A stretch of 64,000 nt of DNA, taken from NCBI RefSeq assembly GCF_000003815.2, contig NW_023365723.1:426726-490725 (forward strand), given 5' to 3'. Within the stretch, counting starts at the first letter, position 1. Every line of letters begins with the position of its first letter. The notes below the pieces were generated by a model, which ran no database searches, had not been told where the DNA came from, and worked only from the letters and a program-made list of their open reading frames with translations. The position numbers and the translations under genes were made by a program. This DNA comes from Branchiostoma floridae. Its lineage: Eukaryota; Chordata; Leptocardii; Amphioxiformes; Branchiostomatidae. This document shows positions 40,010 through 50,989 of the stretch, piece after piece.

Positions 40010-40535
40010 CTTTGAAGCGTGACAGCTTCTGAAGGCAAAAGGGCCGTACTGATTTCTTTCATCTGACTGTAAGAAACACTGACCAAGTCTGTTCAGCAGA
40101 TTCCACGTCTTATGTTGTATATTGTATTGACTACAAAAAAATTGCGTTCCAACTGTGTTGTTATAATATAAGCCAGAAGCGAGGCAGATGTCATCTTGTA
40201 GGCCCACGTACACAGTAACATTTCTCTTCGTTGGAGAAAATCTACCTTTCTTCTACACTTTTTGCTTCCATTAGTGCTCTGCCCCGGGCCTCCAAGAGAT
40301 CCATGGTTGCCATCAATTATCTCTATACAGTACCTTTCTTGATTTCCTTTGTCAAAGTCCTCCACTGTATTGACTGCATGGCAGTCTTCCCTCTTGATAA
40401 AACCAACCAATGACCCTGCTGACTGGAAGGTAAGGCTGCCAGAAAGCTGTTCTTTAGTTTCTCAACATGTTTCCCGTTCAGGGCTTGCACCTGCCTGAAC
40501 TTCTCTGGGTGCTTTAGCTGCACAATGCTGATCAC
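40010..40535 (-). pseudogene. ParB/Srx-like domain gene, copy 1
   Basis: Reads ISIVQLKHPEKFRQVQALNG, KHVEKLKNSFLAALPSSQQG, a shift, VGFIKREDCHAVNTVEDFDK and ERYCIEIIDGNHGSLG, then shifts again to KRNVTVYVGLQDDICLASGL and NNTVGTQ. The order I..LK.p...R....L...HVE.LK.S, then DGNHR.LA, then VYVGL.D...LAS.HN fits ParB-like (ParB/sulfiredoxin superfamily) domains seen in invertebrate multi-copy proteins. The Arg of DGNHR is Gly here. Minisatellite exon 2 of copy C abuts it at 40,566. Confidence 0.55.
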
Positions 40536-40565
40536 ATATGTTCCAACGCAAGAGCCTGCAGCCTT

Positions 40566-41023
40566 CCATGGGAACGCCGGCCTCGTCTCGCCGCGGTTCC
40601 TCTACCTCGTCCTCCCGCCGCGCCGTGAGTAGGCCCGCTTCCTCCGACACCTCGCCCGCCCGACGGGCCCTGGGTAAGCCCGCTTCCACCGATACCTCGT
40701 CCGCCCGACGTGCCCTGGGTAAGCCCGGTTCCTCCGACACCTCGTCCGCCCGACGGGCCCTGGGTAAGCCCGGTTCCTCCGACACCTCGTCCGCCCGACG
40801 GGCCCTGGGTAAGTCCGGTTCCTCCGACACCTCCTCCGCCCGACGGGCCCTGGGTAAGCCCGGTTCCTCCGACACCTCCTCCGCCCGACGGGCCCTGGGA
40901 AAGCCCGGTTCCTATGACACCTCCTCCGCCCGACGCGCCCTGAGTAAGCCCGGTTCCTCCGACACCTCGTCCGCCCGACGGGCCCTGGGTTAGCCTGGTT
41001 CCTCCGACACCTCGTCCCTGTCC
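40566..41023 (-). pseudogene. Exon 2 of the minisatellite gene family, copy C (8 full units, two nonsense codons)
   Basis: Acceptor ATCAG as in copy B. Reads DRDEVSEEPG, then TAA (40,992-40,990, for the Leu codon TTA) and, two units on, TAG at 40,914-40,912. After that the frame is open through DEVSEEPGLPRARRA units to EDEVEEPRRDEAGVPMEG. The GTAAGT donor is gone: sequence diverges after CCATGGAAG and runs straight into the ParB-like coding DNA in another frame. This marks a rearrangement. Confidence 0.6.
40600..41010 (-). repeat. 45-bp coding minisatellite
   Basis: Eight full and one partial 45-bp units (TCCTCCGACACCTCGTCCGC... on the plus strand). The same unit occurs six to seven times at 11,640-11,935 and about once at 2,540-2,600. 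Confidence 0.85.
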
Positions 41024-41372
41024 CTGATCCGGCCCCAAACGGAGCCACTCGGGGGCGAAGGTCAGCGAAGCGGGAGGAGCTACTATCCTGAGAAAAAGAC
41101 GAAATGAATACGGGTTAGCGTTTTCTTGTAACATTATAAGAAGGTCAAACTTAACATCATTGGCACATGAAATATTCAAATGCATCCTTGGTTTTCCGAA
41201 AATATTTCATCTTCTTGGATAGCTCATTGAAAATTGTACTGCGTGATAAACTCCGTTATTAAGGAATGTCACAATCGAACGCTTCAGTCACAGACAATAA
41301 CACATCCCTAAAAGGGAGGTTTAAAACCTTAATGTTAGTTCACGTCAAAATAAAATGTCATAATTGACCAAC

Positions 41373-41473
41373 CTTTGCCTCTCTTCCTCCTCCGCGGCTA
41401 GCCGCTGCCTTTCGGCGGCGGCCAGCCGCTGACCTCCGCCACCCCTCTCGCCTATGTCGATGTCGACGTCCAT
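41373..41473 (-). CDS. Exon 1 of the minisatellite gene family, copy C
   Basis: Same 101 bases as copy B with near-identical sequence, ATG at 41,473, donor AAAG/GTTGGT. The upstream TTGCAG of copy B is TTGCAA here. Confidence 0.5.
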
Positions 41474-41639
41474 GTTGCAAGAAATAGCCAAATTGAGTCA
41501 TTTCATATATTGGTACAGAAATGAAACGGTACAAGAAACGTGACTTTCTTGTACGTGCCCTTGTGCAATGTGTTGCACAAAGGAAACATCGATATTCTGA
41601 CAGTGGACAAAATGCAAATTTTCGTTTTTACCTGTAATA

Positions 41640-41755
41640 CGCTGTTTTTCGCCTTAAATAGTTCATCAGTAAGTTTCAGTGCAAACGACAAACAGTACAA
41701 GACAGCAAATAATACTTACTCTTGTCTCGAATTCTGTGGCTCTGCCATCTCGGAA
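41640..41755 (-). pseudogene. MAEP... small exon, copy C, with nonsense codon
   Basis: Reads MAEPQNSRQE, then TAA, then VLFAVLYCLSFALKLTDELF and a CAG/GTAAAA donor. Copy of 12,575-12,691. The 41,880-42,190 flank has no supported gene. Confidence 0.4.
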
Positions 41756-42319
41756 TGAAAATCATGCACACTGAGCGTGTTATTTATAGTGTCAGATTTT
41801 GGGAACGGAACCTGATTGGTCACGACAAATTTTTGAAAAATAACAAAAGCACATGTGTAGCATTAATAAGCACCTGACACCATAACTGAAAGTTGTGGAA
41901 AGAATTCTTCCATCACCTGGAAAGTTGTAATTCAAAGGATTGTCCGCCAATCCGATGGTTTCCCTCCAGAGAAGTCATAATCACATTTCGATTACTGAAG
42001 AGTTCAGTGCTCGCTCCACCGTGCCGGCCAAGAATATTAACAAAAAGAAAAATGATGAGAGCATGCCATGTACTCAGAGTAAACCAGGTCAGTCTGGTAT
42101 AATTGCAACACCTACCGGACATTGATGATTGGAAGTGTACACAGTTTTTTTTGTGTGTGTGGTGCTTTTGTTCTGTTCTTGATTGCATGCCTAGTAAACC
42201 GCTTCATGGCGTAATATACCAGGTTTGTACTGAACAGTACAAGCTGCATATCCAAACAGATTTATTTCATCCACTCACACCGGGAAGCACCCTTAAGTGT
42301 GGTGTGTTTTACGTGCTCG

Positions 42320-42540
42320 AGGTGTGGCTGTCCTCAAGCATTTAACGTCCTCTCCGAGGGACGTCCCTAACCGAAGCTAGGTACTCATTTTCACCATAAT
42401 GAATTGACGACATTGGTCTCGAGTGCCTTTCCCAAGGCCACGACGTCAACGACACAAGTCAGGGGGCCCACACATTCCAACCCAGGACTTCTGGGTTCTG
42501 GGCCAAACACCCTGCCACTGCCACGCCGCTTTTACCCTGT
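42320..42540 (-). mobile_element. tRNA-derived SINE
   Basis: Minus strand begins GCGGCGTGGCAGTGGCAGGG (A-box-like TGGC..AGTGG), then a degenerate B-box region (GGGTTGGAATGTG). The body is GGGAAAGGCACTCGAGACC, then AAAATGAGTACCTAGCTTCG and GTTAGGGACGTCCCTC. The GGGAAAGGCAC...ATGGGTACCTGGCTTCGGTT body is common in lancelet and other deuterostome genomes. Decayed promoter boxes suggest an old copy. Confidence 0.5.
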
Positions 42541-43564
42541 TTGAGCACATACATAACAACATGGAAATACATTCAGGCATTTACAATGGGAATCTTCACT
42601 ATGTGGAAACCCCCCAACCCATCCCCAATATGTCACACATCTGCACCCTGCTTTCACCGATAGACGCATATTATCCAGACATATTGTCCTTCCACAGCTA
42701 TTTGTGGCAAACAGGTCTTCATGTTCAGGAGGTTTTCTACAGTGGTACCAGTACCCGGTCGTGTGGTATCAACTTTTAGAAAACCTTCTAAGGAGAATAA
42801 TTTGCCAAAGGCAAGGGTTTGCTACCAGAGAGGTTGGTCGGCCGCGGAGGGGAAATGTGAATCTAATCGTGGACTGACTCAATTGGCCAATTCCCGATTT
42901 TTTTCCCGAATTGTACGATCCACGCACCCCCGTAGCAAGGCCTGGTGGAGGCTAACAGTAAACACGCTACTTTCATGGTCAGTTTCGGGCCCAATATATC
43001 GGTACGCTGAGTGAGTGAGAGCAAACCGAAAACGGTAAAATTACTATCGGACATTTAGGAAGGTACACAAAAAGTCTGATGCTCAGCGTACCTCGGAATA
43101 CAGAAAGTTGGCAACTTTTTACGGACCATTCTGCTATCTAAAAATGACTATCTACATATTGGCAGATCGCTACAGAATGGCCCGCAAATAATGATTGGAA
43201 CGCGTTTGCCATAGTTCTGATAGAGGTTGTGCACACATATTTAGTCTAGCCAAAAAAGCAATCCTGAGCATCTAACATCGAAATTTATGCCAGTACCAAC
43301 CTTTTCAACTGGAAGAGTCCTTGGCGGCTTCGTCGATCCAGCCCGTCCGTAACACACCATGCGCATTGAATTCTGGGATTGTTGTTAAGGGACCAGCGGG
43401 GAATTCAAGAAGTCGATCGCTATAATGCACGCCCTGCGTTCAGGCTTCAACTCATTGTACATTTGACAAAACAAACTTGATTCAAGCATAACAATTTATT
43501 CTCTGATGAATTATGATACCCGCTTCTGGAGTGGAATGCCCCTTTAACAGTAAGATGAATTTGC

Positions 43565-43965
43565 TTTTTCAAATGTTAAGTAGTGAAGTCCACAAATTCA
43601 TCAAACAGTAACTGGGTGGACGTAGATTACGCCCCGCCATTAAACTACGGATTGTGGTTATAGGGTGGTGGGTGGAGCTCATGTACTTCTGCAACAGGTT
43701 GCAAATCAGGCCCATACCCTCTTTGTGACAAACTGTGTTGAAAAAAAAATGAAATAACAAGGTCAGAATGATTAGGAGGCCCTGCAAACACAAGGTAGAT
43801 ATGTACGGCGAAACACTTCTCCCTCAGGCATGGAGTGGCGTAATCTTTGAATTCTTGCAGCATGTCAGGCCCAATGGCGAGCTTGTGCTTTATTTTTCAT
43901 GACACGCCCGAGAACTTCGTCCATCTTACCCATCACTAGAAGTACAACAAGAGGTCAGACTTCAT
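43565..43965 (-). pseudogene. LEKYM exon pair, copy 2
   Basis: Copy of 20,489-20,865. Reads MLQEFKDYATPCLREKCFAV, acceptor CAACACAG, CHKEGMGLICNLLQKYM, then the frame breaks at the missing base. A stretch from 42,600 to 43,560 before it holds no supported gene. Confidence 0.5.
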
Positions 43966-44344
43966 ATATCCATGAAATCTTCTATTACACAAATGTGAAG
44001 GCTATTGTCATAATACTTGCCTGGTAAAGTACACATTCTACCGACTTGGAGAGGTCAATATATATATTAATGTTTACAGTTCTAATCACATTAAAGAATT
44101 TTCTCGTAGTCTTGTAGGTAGATTTCGTCCTTCAGCGGTTCGGTCAGCCAGCCGACTTTTCACACTCTGCACATCCTCCATTGTAGATTTTCCTACATGT
44201 ACACATGTACTATGCTTGGTAATGACTCAGGAATTACCCCTGGGCTGTCGCAATTCCTTAAAATACGAGCCTTTGATGTCCAGGTGTGCTTAAAAAGACT
44301 TGAATCTGCCGGACATCCTCCATGTCTTAATGGGTACTAAACTA

Positions 44345-44640
44345 AGCCAGGTAGCAACTGAAACCAAGTTTCATGCATCCGTGACACGAAGAGCTGCCCC
44401 GGCGGCACGCAGGGAGAGACAAGGACAAGTTTGCCAATGAGTGATTGCAGATCACGCTTGGTGGCCTTTCGTTTATGGAGCCACTGGGCCACCAAAGCCG
44501 ACGCAAAGCCGACACCTCGTCTAGACGGAATTGCGGGACGCGCCGCATCATGGAAACTGTCGAATTCGATGCCGAGCCATGACGGGGAGGTGGTCGGAGG
44601 GACGGACTTTTTTGCGGTTTTCTCCTAAGGCATATCTTCT
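44345..44640 (-). mobile_element. DIRS-like retrotransposon fragment (RT/RNase H region)
   Basis: Reads SWLGIEFDS, a frameshifted middle (MMRRVPQFRLDEVSAL in the next frame), then VAQWLHKRKATKRDLQSLIG and KLVLVSPCVPPGQLFVSRMH. LGIEFD...(RLP..K)......W...KATKRELQSLIGKL...CVPPGR.F..RM is the conserved RT-RNase H border of DIRS-type tyrosine-recombinase elements. Two frameshifts; no recombinase or ends seen. Confidence 0.6.
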
Positions 44641-44879
44641 GTATAGGGCAACTAGCTGCTAGCTGACGGAGGTTGTAGCTCATTCATGTGTTTAATGAAT
44701 CAAACACTTTTACTGTCCTGCCAATAGATATAGACACATTCCAGTGATTTCCTGCATAGTGTATTTATATACTCTCGGCAGTGGCTGGTACAGGACTTTG
44801 GCAGCTGGTTAGTGTCACTGTGTCGAACAACCATTCAAGAAAAGGATACTTGTCATTCAACAGGTGTATCTGACTTCTG

Positions 44880-45270
44880 TATGAGTTCTTGCACATGTTC
44901 TCTCACTTTCTGCATATAATTTGTAATTCTGCAATATGGAAACTGTGACATCAAAAGCGAACCCATGTCAACTGCAGTTGTTTTTTATACTGAGTAACAT
45001 ATTCTGCACAAGTTACCGTAGCAATTTGAACTTGGCTTGAATAGCTGTTATACTTTTTCGAATGTCAGGTGCAAGATGATACAGGGCATGTTCTTCATCC
45101 TGTTCAGCAAAGAACGCACGAGCATAGTTTCCAGGCATCAGTTTGTCAGTTGCTATGTTGCAATTATTACTGAATTATACTTGTATTTCATGCAATCCCT
45201 TTCCCAACTCCCTTTCTTCACAATCTTGACATAAGCCTTGTACATAAAACGCAGAGCTATTTTTGTTCCA
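44880..45270 (-). pseudogene. PGNYAR exon and flanking pieces, copy 4
   Basis: Reads KAYVKIVKKGSWERDCMKYK, NIATDKLMPGNYARAFFAEQ, DEEHALYHLAPDIRKSITAI, then a stop. A trace of the acidic exon follows at 44,930-44,880. It lies downstream of the ParB-like remnant at 45.5-45.8 kb, suggesting one gene. Confidence 0.45.
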
Positions 45271-45536
45271 TATAACAAAGATATGTTAACGTAGTATTAA
45301 ATCTTCACCGACAACGGATGGACACATGTCTACAACTATGCGACCAAAGGGATGTAATTAGAATCTGTATTATGATCTAACTGGGATTGTTACAAAGGCA
45401 GCATTTGAGGTCTTACCACCGGTTATTGTTTCTTTGATAATCACCTATGAGGTGGACAGGCCAAACTCATAAAGCGCTTCTGCACAGTCTAAAGAAAAAA
45501 AAAAGTTGGAAGTCGTCAGTGTAAAGACACATGTTA

Positions 45537-45800
45537 TTAGAGGCTCTTCTGTTCCTCTGTTTTCTTCAGGAATGTTAGGATTTTCCCTAAGAGCTGTGTC
45601 ATGTCCATGTCGCTCATGGACATGTGCTGCGTTCCAACTGTGTTGTTAAAATATATGCCAGCAGCGAGGCAGATATCATATTGTAGGCCCACGTACAGAG
45701 TAACATTTCTCTTGGAGAAAATCTCCCTTTCTTCCACACTTTTTGCTGCTTCAAGCGATGGTTGCCATCAATATAATTATCACTATACAGTACTTCATAT
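45537..45800 (-). pseudogene. ParB/Srx-like domain gene, copy 2
   Basis: Reads YIDGNHRLKQQKV, a shift, then EEREIFSKRNVTLYVGLQYD, ICLAAGIYFNNTVGTQHMSM, SDMDMTQLLGKILTFLKKTE and a stop. Here the DGNHR(L) motif keeps its Arg. The C-terminal part is longer than in copy 1. Conserved motif spacing between copies supports the family call. Confidence 0.5.
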
Positions 45801-46510
45801 CAGTACAATCTTCATATCAATACAATCTATCCTTCAGTTATGCTGCTGAACCACACACAAACACACAAAAAGGAGAGGCACGCAACCACAATCTTAACTT
45901 CCTGGTAATAAAAAGAAACAATATGACGTGAACACTTCAGTCTTTTTATTAAACAATAAAAGAGCTACAAGAAACAAATGGTATCTGTGGCGATGCTTAA
46001 CATGACTTTTAATCAGAACTTATTATCTAAAAATGTTACATGAGTAGATCCTGACTGGAAAGGTAACATTTGCGAGCTAAGTTTGCTTTCATGTGTTTTA
46101 TGTTCTGTTAATTGTTACTACTGTGACAACACATTTTTACAAATAGTGACTGGCACCTCCAGCGCTATGCTATGATATTCGCTACATTGTGCAAGCACCA
46201 TATGGTGGGCTACTCTACAGTACAAGTAACCACGGTCCAGTGAATTCTAACTGTAATGTATTTAAAGTTCGAATGTCTATCAAGCTAGCCATCAAGCTAC
46301 TACTAAAATAACTTGCCTCGGTCCTAGGCAGATACGTTCAAAGGTTCTTTAGAGAAAAGTTTGTCGATTAGCAATAATCTGACAACCATGTTGGGTTCCT
46401 CTTCTGCCGCCTTGGCCTCTTGAGCCCCTTTTTTTACTGTGAATAAATAATTGTTGCAATATAATTACACCAGATGTCTTTACCAAAAACTTAGCTTTAA
46501 CTACAGTCTT

Positions 46511-46634
46511 ACTGTAACTCTACACTGTTGAGGATAACATCAATGGGATTCCTTTCAGTGATGGTGGCCAGGACATGGGTTAGGAAGAACTGCTTGATGC
46601 TGTCCCCACTGATAGATGGCCTACCAAGGAATTC
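46511..46634 (-). CDS. Exon FLGRPSISGDSIKQFFLTHV, copy 1
   Basis: Acceptor TCTACTTTGCAG. Reads FLGRPSISGDSIKQFFLTHV, LATITERNPIDVILNSVELQ, with a possible donor ACA/GTAAGA. Part of a block (46.5-46.95 kb) duplicated at 49.62-49.97 kb, where only the first part of the exon remains. Family unknown. Confidence 0.5.
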
Positions 46635-46814
46635 TGCAAAGTAGACAAATCAGGCTCTTACATATGTCGCGGTCCTATATTATCTGGTCTACAATTGTCT
46701 ATGTCATTCATGTCCTTGAACTAGCATTTTTCAGCTAACGTTAGTTTTTTTAGTCTGGTTTAATACGTACTCGTTGATAGGCACATTTGACTCCCTGGCA
46801 CTCTTACCTTTAGA

Positions 46815-47035
46815 TTATATTGGTTCGTTTTCGACCTTCAAATTCTCGGGGACTGACCTCTTCTACTTGGTCGCCCTCCTCGGTTCCATCAGCCACTCCG
46901 CCTTGGTCTGACAGGCCTTTATTGAAAAAGCAGCCAAAACAAAAGCCGATACACCGACAAACCCTAAGGGAGCCTCGCTGCCCCACGCAACCGAATACCT
47001 TCCTCAGACAGGATGTACTCAAGTGCCGCTAGAAA
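46815..47035 (-). pseudogene. NYFLAALEYILSEEGIRLRG remnant
   Basis: Homologue of 34,311-34,530 with several frame breaks. The 49.85-50.0-kb copy has a deletion through the middle. From 47,040 to 48,230 I see no gene. Confidence 0.35.
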
Positions 47036-48244
47036 ATAGTTCCACACAAGGACGAAGCTGCTGAGCCATCAAATAAGTCTTTGTTATTTTATAAGTGGCA
47101 TTATTTCCGAATTTCGGTACACTATTTTCTCAATAAGTGTTCTAATTTAGTTGTTTTTGATGGTTTACAGCTGGTCAATTTGGTGGCGGATGGATATGTA
47201 CTGAGTACTTCACGTCGTACAGTCACGCAGCTTTTGTTGCTGAGAAATTTCTAAATGTTGTGGTCGTCCGTATGTCTGTGTGGACGAATTTTTGGTAAGG
47301 AAATCGATTGAATCTGTCGGCCACTTTATCCACGCCATGTTGTAACGTATTAGAAAAGGAAGGGTGTGGTATGTGTCTTCTTATTCTTGTCTCGCAACCA
47401 ACACGTCAGTTTACCCCCAGATTTTTGTCCCGAACTTGTTTTTTTTTTGTTAGGTATCGATGACATACACCCGATTTTATCCACGGTTCTTCACAAACAT
47501 CTAGTATGTGAGGCCGGCCGTGCCTGACATCTGTCTGATGGATTATGTTGTTTACTCGTCCTCGTCCGGAACTGCGCACGAGGCGGTATTCTCGAACGAC
47601 TTGTTAAAAGATTGTTATACTCGACATTCTGACAGGCATTCTGTCGTGTCATGTACGGCGATCATATGCAATTTTAAACCAAGAATGAGTGTTGCGTTTA
47701 AATATATTTTATGATGAAAAAATGCTGGCTAGGTCTACCCCAACGTGTTTTTTTTTTTTTTTTTTTGCTGGCGAAAATATGTCCGCTATACCTGTCATAA
47801 ATGCATGACCTAGTTGATAGACATGTACTGTATTTTCTGGTCGGTCCCAACCGGCAAAAACAGGTAAAGATGTTTACTTATCATCGTTTTTTTTTGTCTG
47901 TTTATTACACAGAAGTTCCTGATATGAGGCGAACATCAGTCAGTTGTGCGGATCACATGAATGACAACTTATTCCACAAAGAACACCAACACTAAAACAG
48001 CTTCATGCACCTCTGATAAAGAAATGCCATACTCTGGTCACAAAAGCCAATATCGTTTTTCAAAGAAGTCAGCACAGCTTAGCAGCATCTGATCCATAGC
48101 AGGGGCTTTCCCAAAACTAACATTCCTCATTATTGATGGCAAATGAAATCGTGACATATCATTGATGACATTGATGTTAATTATTAAGCTTGTTGCAGAG
48201 CATCCAACTTACTCTAAGGTTGTTAGTCAGTCAGGTCTATTCTT

Positions 48245-48335
48245 ACAGTTGTCCAGCCTCTTGGAAACCCAGACTTCGGGGACTGTGCCTCAGGCTCAGT
48301 GGGGGCTGGTTCAGCTTAGTTAGATGGATTTGTTG
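48245..48335 (+). pseudogene. Copy of the last exon of the 35.3-kb plus-strand gene
   Basis: Acceptor ATTCTTACAG. Reads QPLGNPDFGDCASGSVGAGS with a TAG shortly after (GCT TAG where the 35-kb copy has GCT AAG). No partner exon upstream. Confidence 0.45.
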
Positions 48336-48794
48336 GTTGTTGAAGCCATAATTGAGAGAAAGGGAGAATATCTAGACATTTTTTTTTTGCCGTGACCCAT
48401 ACAGCCTTTTCATGCTGCGTCATTGGAATATTTCTGGGATGGTAGTAGCCTTTGAAAAATGCAAGACAAGATAAGATCATGTACCTTCACTGTAGACGAA
48501 ATCCCAATACCGCATTGCCGGCATGTTCCTGATCGTACCTGAGGAATAGACATTGCTTAATGATTTAGATTTGTTTAAGATTCTATTATTAAAATGTATA
48601 ATGTGATCTCTCATAACTTTATAACACTGGTTTGACGTAATCTCCAGACAGATGTTGGGGTCAAATAAGGTAACTGCTTGTTGCTGAATACTTGTTCTCA
48701 TTGAAATGTGTCAAGTCCTGTCGCCAGTACCTTTACATCTGCTGGATTTCTAACTCGTGCGCTGTCGCCTCCTGTTCTTGAGCTGCAGAAAAAT

Positions 48795-49200
48795 ATTGAT
48801 TGATTGATTGATTGAAAGACCTTTATTGTACATTCATGCCTCGACGGGCTAGGTATAGGTCACTGATAACAGACATAACAGACATATGCAGAGATAACAA
48901 GATACAATTTAACTAATTGAAGGTACTAGGCTATCAGCATGTACTTCCACATCGCACACAGTACATTCAGAGATTGCAGGCGTAGAAGTACACACACAAT
49001 CTCACTGATAATTATGTAGTGCAAATGCTAATATTTGCAAAAAAAACGCCGGAGAATTCAGAAACCGTCTCTAGTACGGTGTCATTCATTTTGTAAGCGA
49101 ATTTGATTGGAGTCTTTGATCTACTTATTGTGAGAATTTTACATAATATATCAGGATTGTTCAGGTGATGGTGGAAGCATCCAAAGGATGTCGTGCCTCT
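48795..49200 (-). mobile_element. 3' end of a CR1/L2-like LINE with (ATTG)n tail
   Basis: On the minus strand the sequence ends ...GTACAATAAAGGTCTTTCAA followed by four to five CAAT/ATTG units (48,798-48,815). Short tandem tails after AATAAAGGTCTTT-type ends are typical of CR1-group LINEs. No RT in frame; the limit at 49.2 kb is a guess. Confidence 0.45.
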
Positions 49201-49539
49201 ACATCTGAACACCGGTAAGATGACCCAACCCTTCTTGATGTTTCCTGTAAGGGTATAGAGTTCCAGCCCTGGTGTGTTCTGGGTGCACTTAACACGTTTT
49301 TTTTTTCTGTTGCGTACAGGTCTTGTTCATTTCTGTGCTGTGACAGGGTCAGGATAAGCTGTTCTATCTCGTCAACAGTCAGGCCTCGAAATTACTTTTT
49401 TTTTCCTGTTGTCCAAGAAGTGTTCCCAAAAATAAATTCTAACAGTCTCAGGGTGGAGTCTGCCCCTCCTGGTTCAATAGCTTGTATCCATACCAAGAAC
49501 TTGATGATTTAAATAGAAATATACAAATACCTTCGTTTT

Positions 49540-49700
49540 CTGCACAAAATGTGGAATGGCTGTCTCATTCTGATCCATTCCATCTATGACTTCAAGCTGA
49601 TATGGCCTTATTCCTTGTTCCAGGACATGGGTTAGGAAGAACTGCTTGATGCTGTCCCCACTGATAGATGGCCTACCAAGGAATTCTGCAAAGTAGACAA
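49540..49700 (-). pseudogene. IDGMDQNET exon piece, copy 1
   Basis: Reads QLEVIDGMDQNETAIPHFVQ, KTK then donor AAG/GTATTT. Upstream is the duplicated FLGRPSISGDSIKQFF exon start. See 49,800-50,345 for the family. Confidence 0.45.
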
Positions 49701-49799
49701 ATCAGGCTCTTACATATGTCGCGGTCCTATATTATCTGGTCTACAATTGTCATCTTTGTCATTCATGTCCTTGAACTAGCATTTTCCAGCTAACGTAAG

Positions 49800-50345
49800 T
49801 TATTTTTTAGTCTGGTTTAATACGTAGTCGTTGATAGGTTCATTTGACTCCCAAGAACTCTTACCGGTAGATTCTATGGTTCGATTTCGACCTGATTGGT
49901 TTATTGAAAAAGCAGCCAAAGGATTGAATAACTCAAAAGCCGATACACCGATAAACCCTAAGTGAGCCTCGGTGCGAATATTATATACCTTCGTTTTCTG
50001 TACAATATGTGGAATGGCTGTCTTATTCTGATCCATTCCATCTATGATGATTGACACCTTTGATGACGGGTCATCAAGAGAACTGTAAACCAGACACATA
50101 TCTCTGTCACTAGCAAGAGGAACGAACATTGTCACACGTACTATAAGTATATGTCTTACGATATTACAATATTGAAAATACATCAGTCTGTCAGCTATGT
50201 CTGCTGATCTGAGTTGAAAAAGAATGGCAATTTTTTTAATGTTTGCATTCGCGGGAGGCTGTTTTGTGTCGGGTATCAAAGAGAAGCGCTCATTTGAAGT
50301 TGTGAGAGACAGAGCGCTTGAATAGTTGGGCAAGTTTAACAGCAT
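49800..50345 (-). CDS. Transposase-like protein piece with IIDGMDQNKT motif (181 codons open)
   Basis: Open from 50,345: SSALSLTTSNERFSLIPDTK, PLASDRDMCLVYSSLDDPSS, KVSIIIDGMDQNKTAIPHIV and QKTK, then probably intron (GTATAT) and a later segment EAHLGFIGVSAFELFNP. (L/S)(S/I)IIDGMDQ.KT..PH is a motif I know from multi-copy fish and invertebrate DDE-type proteins, where the Asp may be catalytic. The long open frame is unusual here. Confidence 0.5.
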   Translation of the reverse strand: MLLNLPNYSSALSLTTSNERFSLIPDTKQPPANANIKKIAILFQLRSADIADRLMYFQYCNIVRHILIVRVTMFVPLASDRDMCLVYSSLDDPSSKVSIIIDGMDQNKTAIPHIVQKTKVYNIRTEAHLGFIGVSAFELFNPLAAFSINQSGRNRTIESTGKSSWESNEPINDYVLNQTKK

Positions 50346-50989
50346 CCTGTTTTGAAAAGATTTATTTTACTTTAGAATGTAAGTGTACATGACTTGAATG
50401 TAAGAATATAACTTGACTGGTAGTTTTGTAGATAGGTCTGTCTGTATTTTGTCATATTCAAGGTCTAGCTAAATTAAGTAGGCACAGTGCTCAGATGTCT
50501 TACAGCAAAATGCTTGCCGAACATCTAGATCTGCTTGAAAATTAAGCCAGTGAGAAATAAATTACCATACGGGCAGCTGGCATCGTGGAATTCAAGCTCA
50601 GGTGGCGGCATTAGGTGTGCATCACTATAGCTGCATACAGCGAGTTGTGGTCCAGTGTAATACTATTAAGGTAAAATTTTAAAATATACATATTTTGAGC
50701 ATCAGCATAGAACGCGTCTAAAGTGACACATTCTTAATTACTAATTAAATAATCTAATGTTGATAACAATTTTAAGGACTCCCTCCATTTTCTTTGGTAA
50801 TCCCAAGGCAAGGGCAGTACCATTAAACTTTGAATTGTGTGTGCCGAGTCTTTGCGCATTGTTGCTTTGAACATGAGGACCAGATGTATCTGAAAGTCCT
50901 TTTTTTGTCATTTCCATGGCAGTTCACCCCTTGCAATGCGTTGCTGATATTCTGCCTTCCGCTTGTTCAGATTCCTTTTGCCAGTAGGT

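Noticed and set aside
44431-44628. Plus ORF over the DIRS fragment
   Set aside because: Antisense shadow of the RT/RNase H region.
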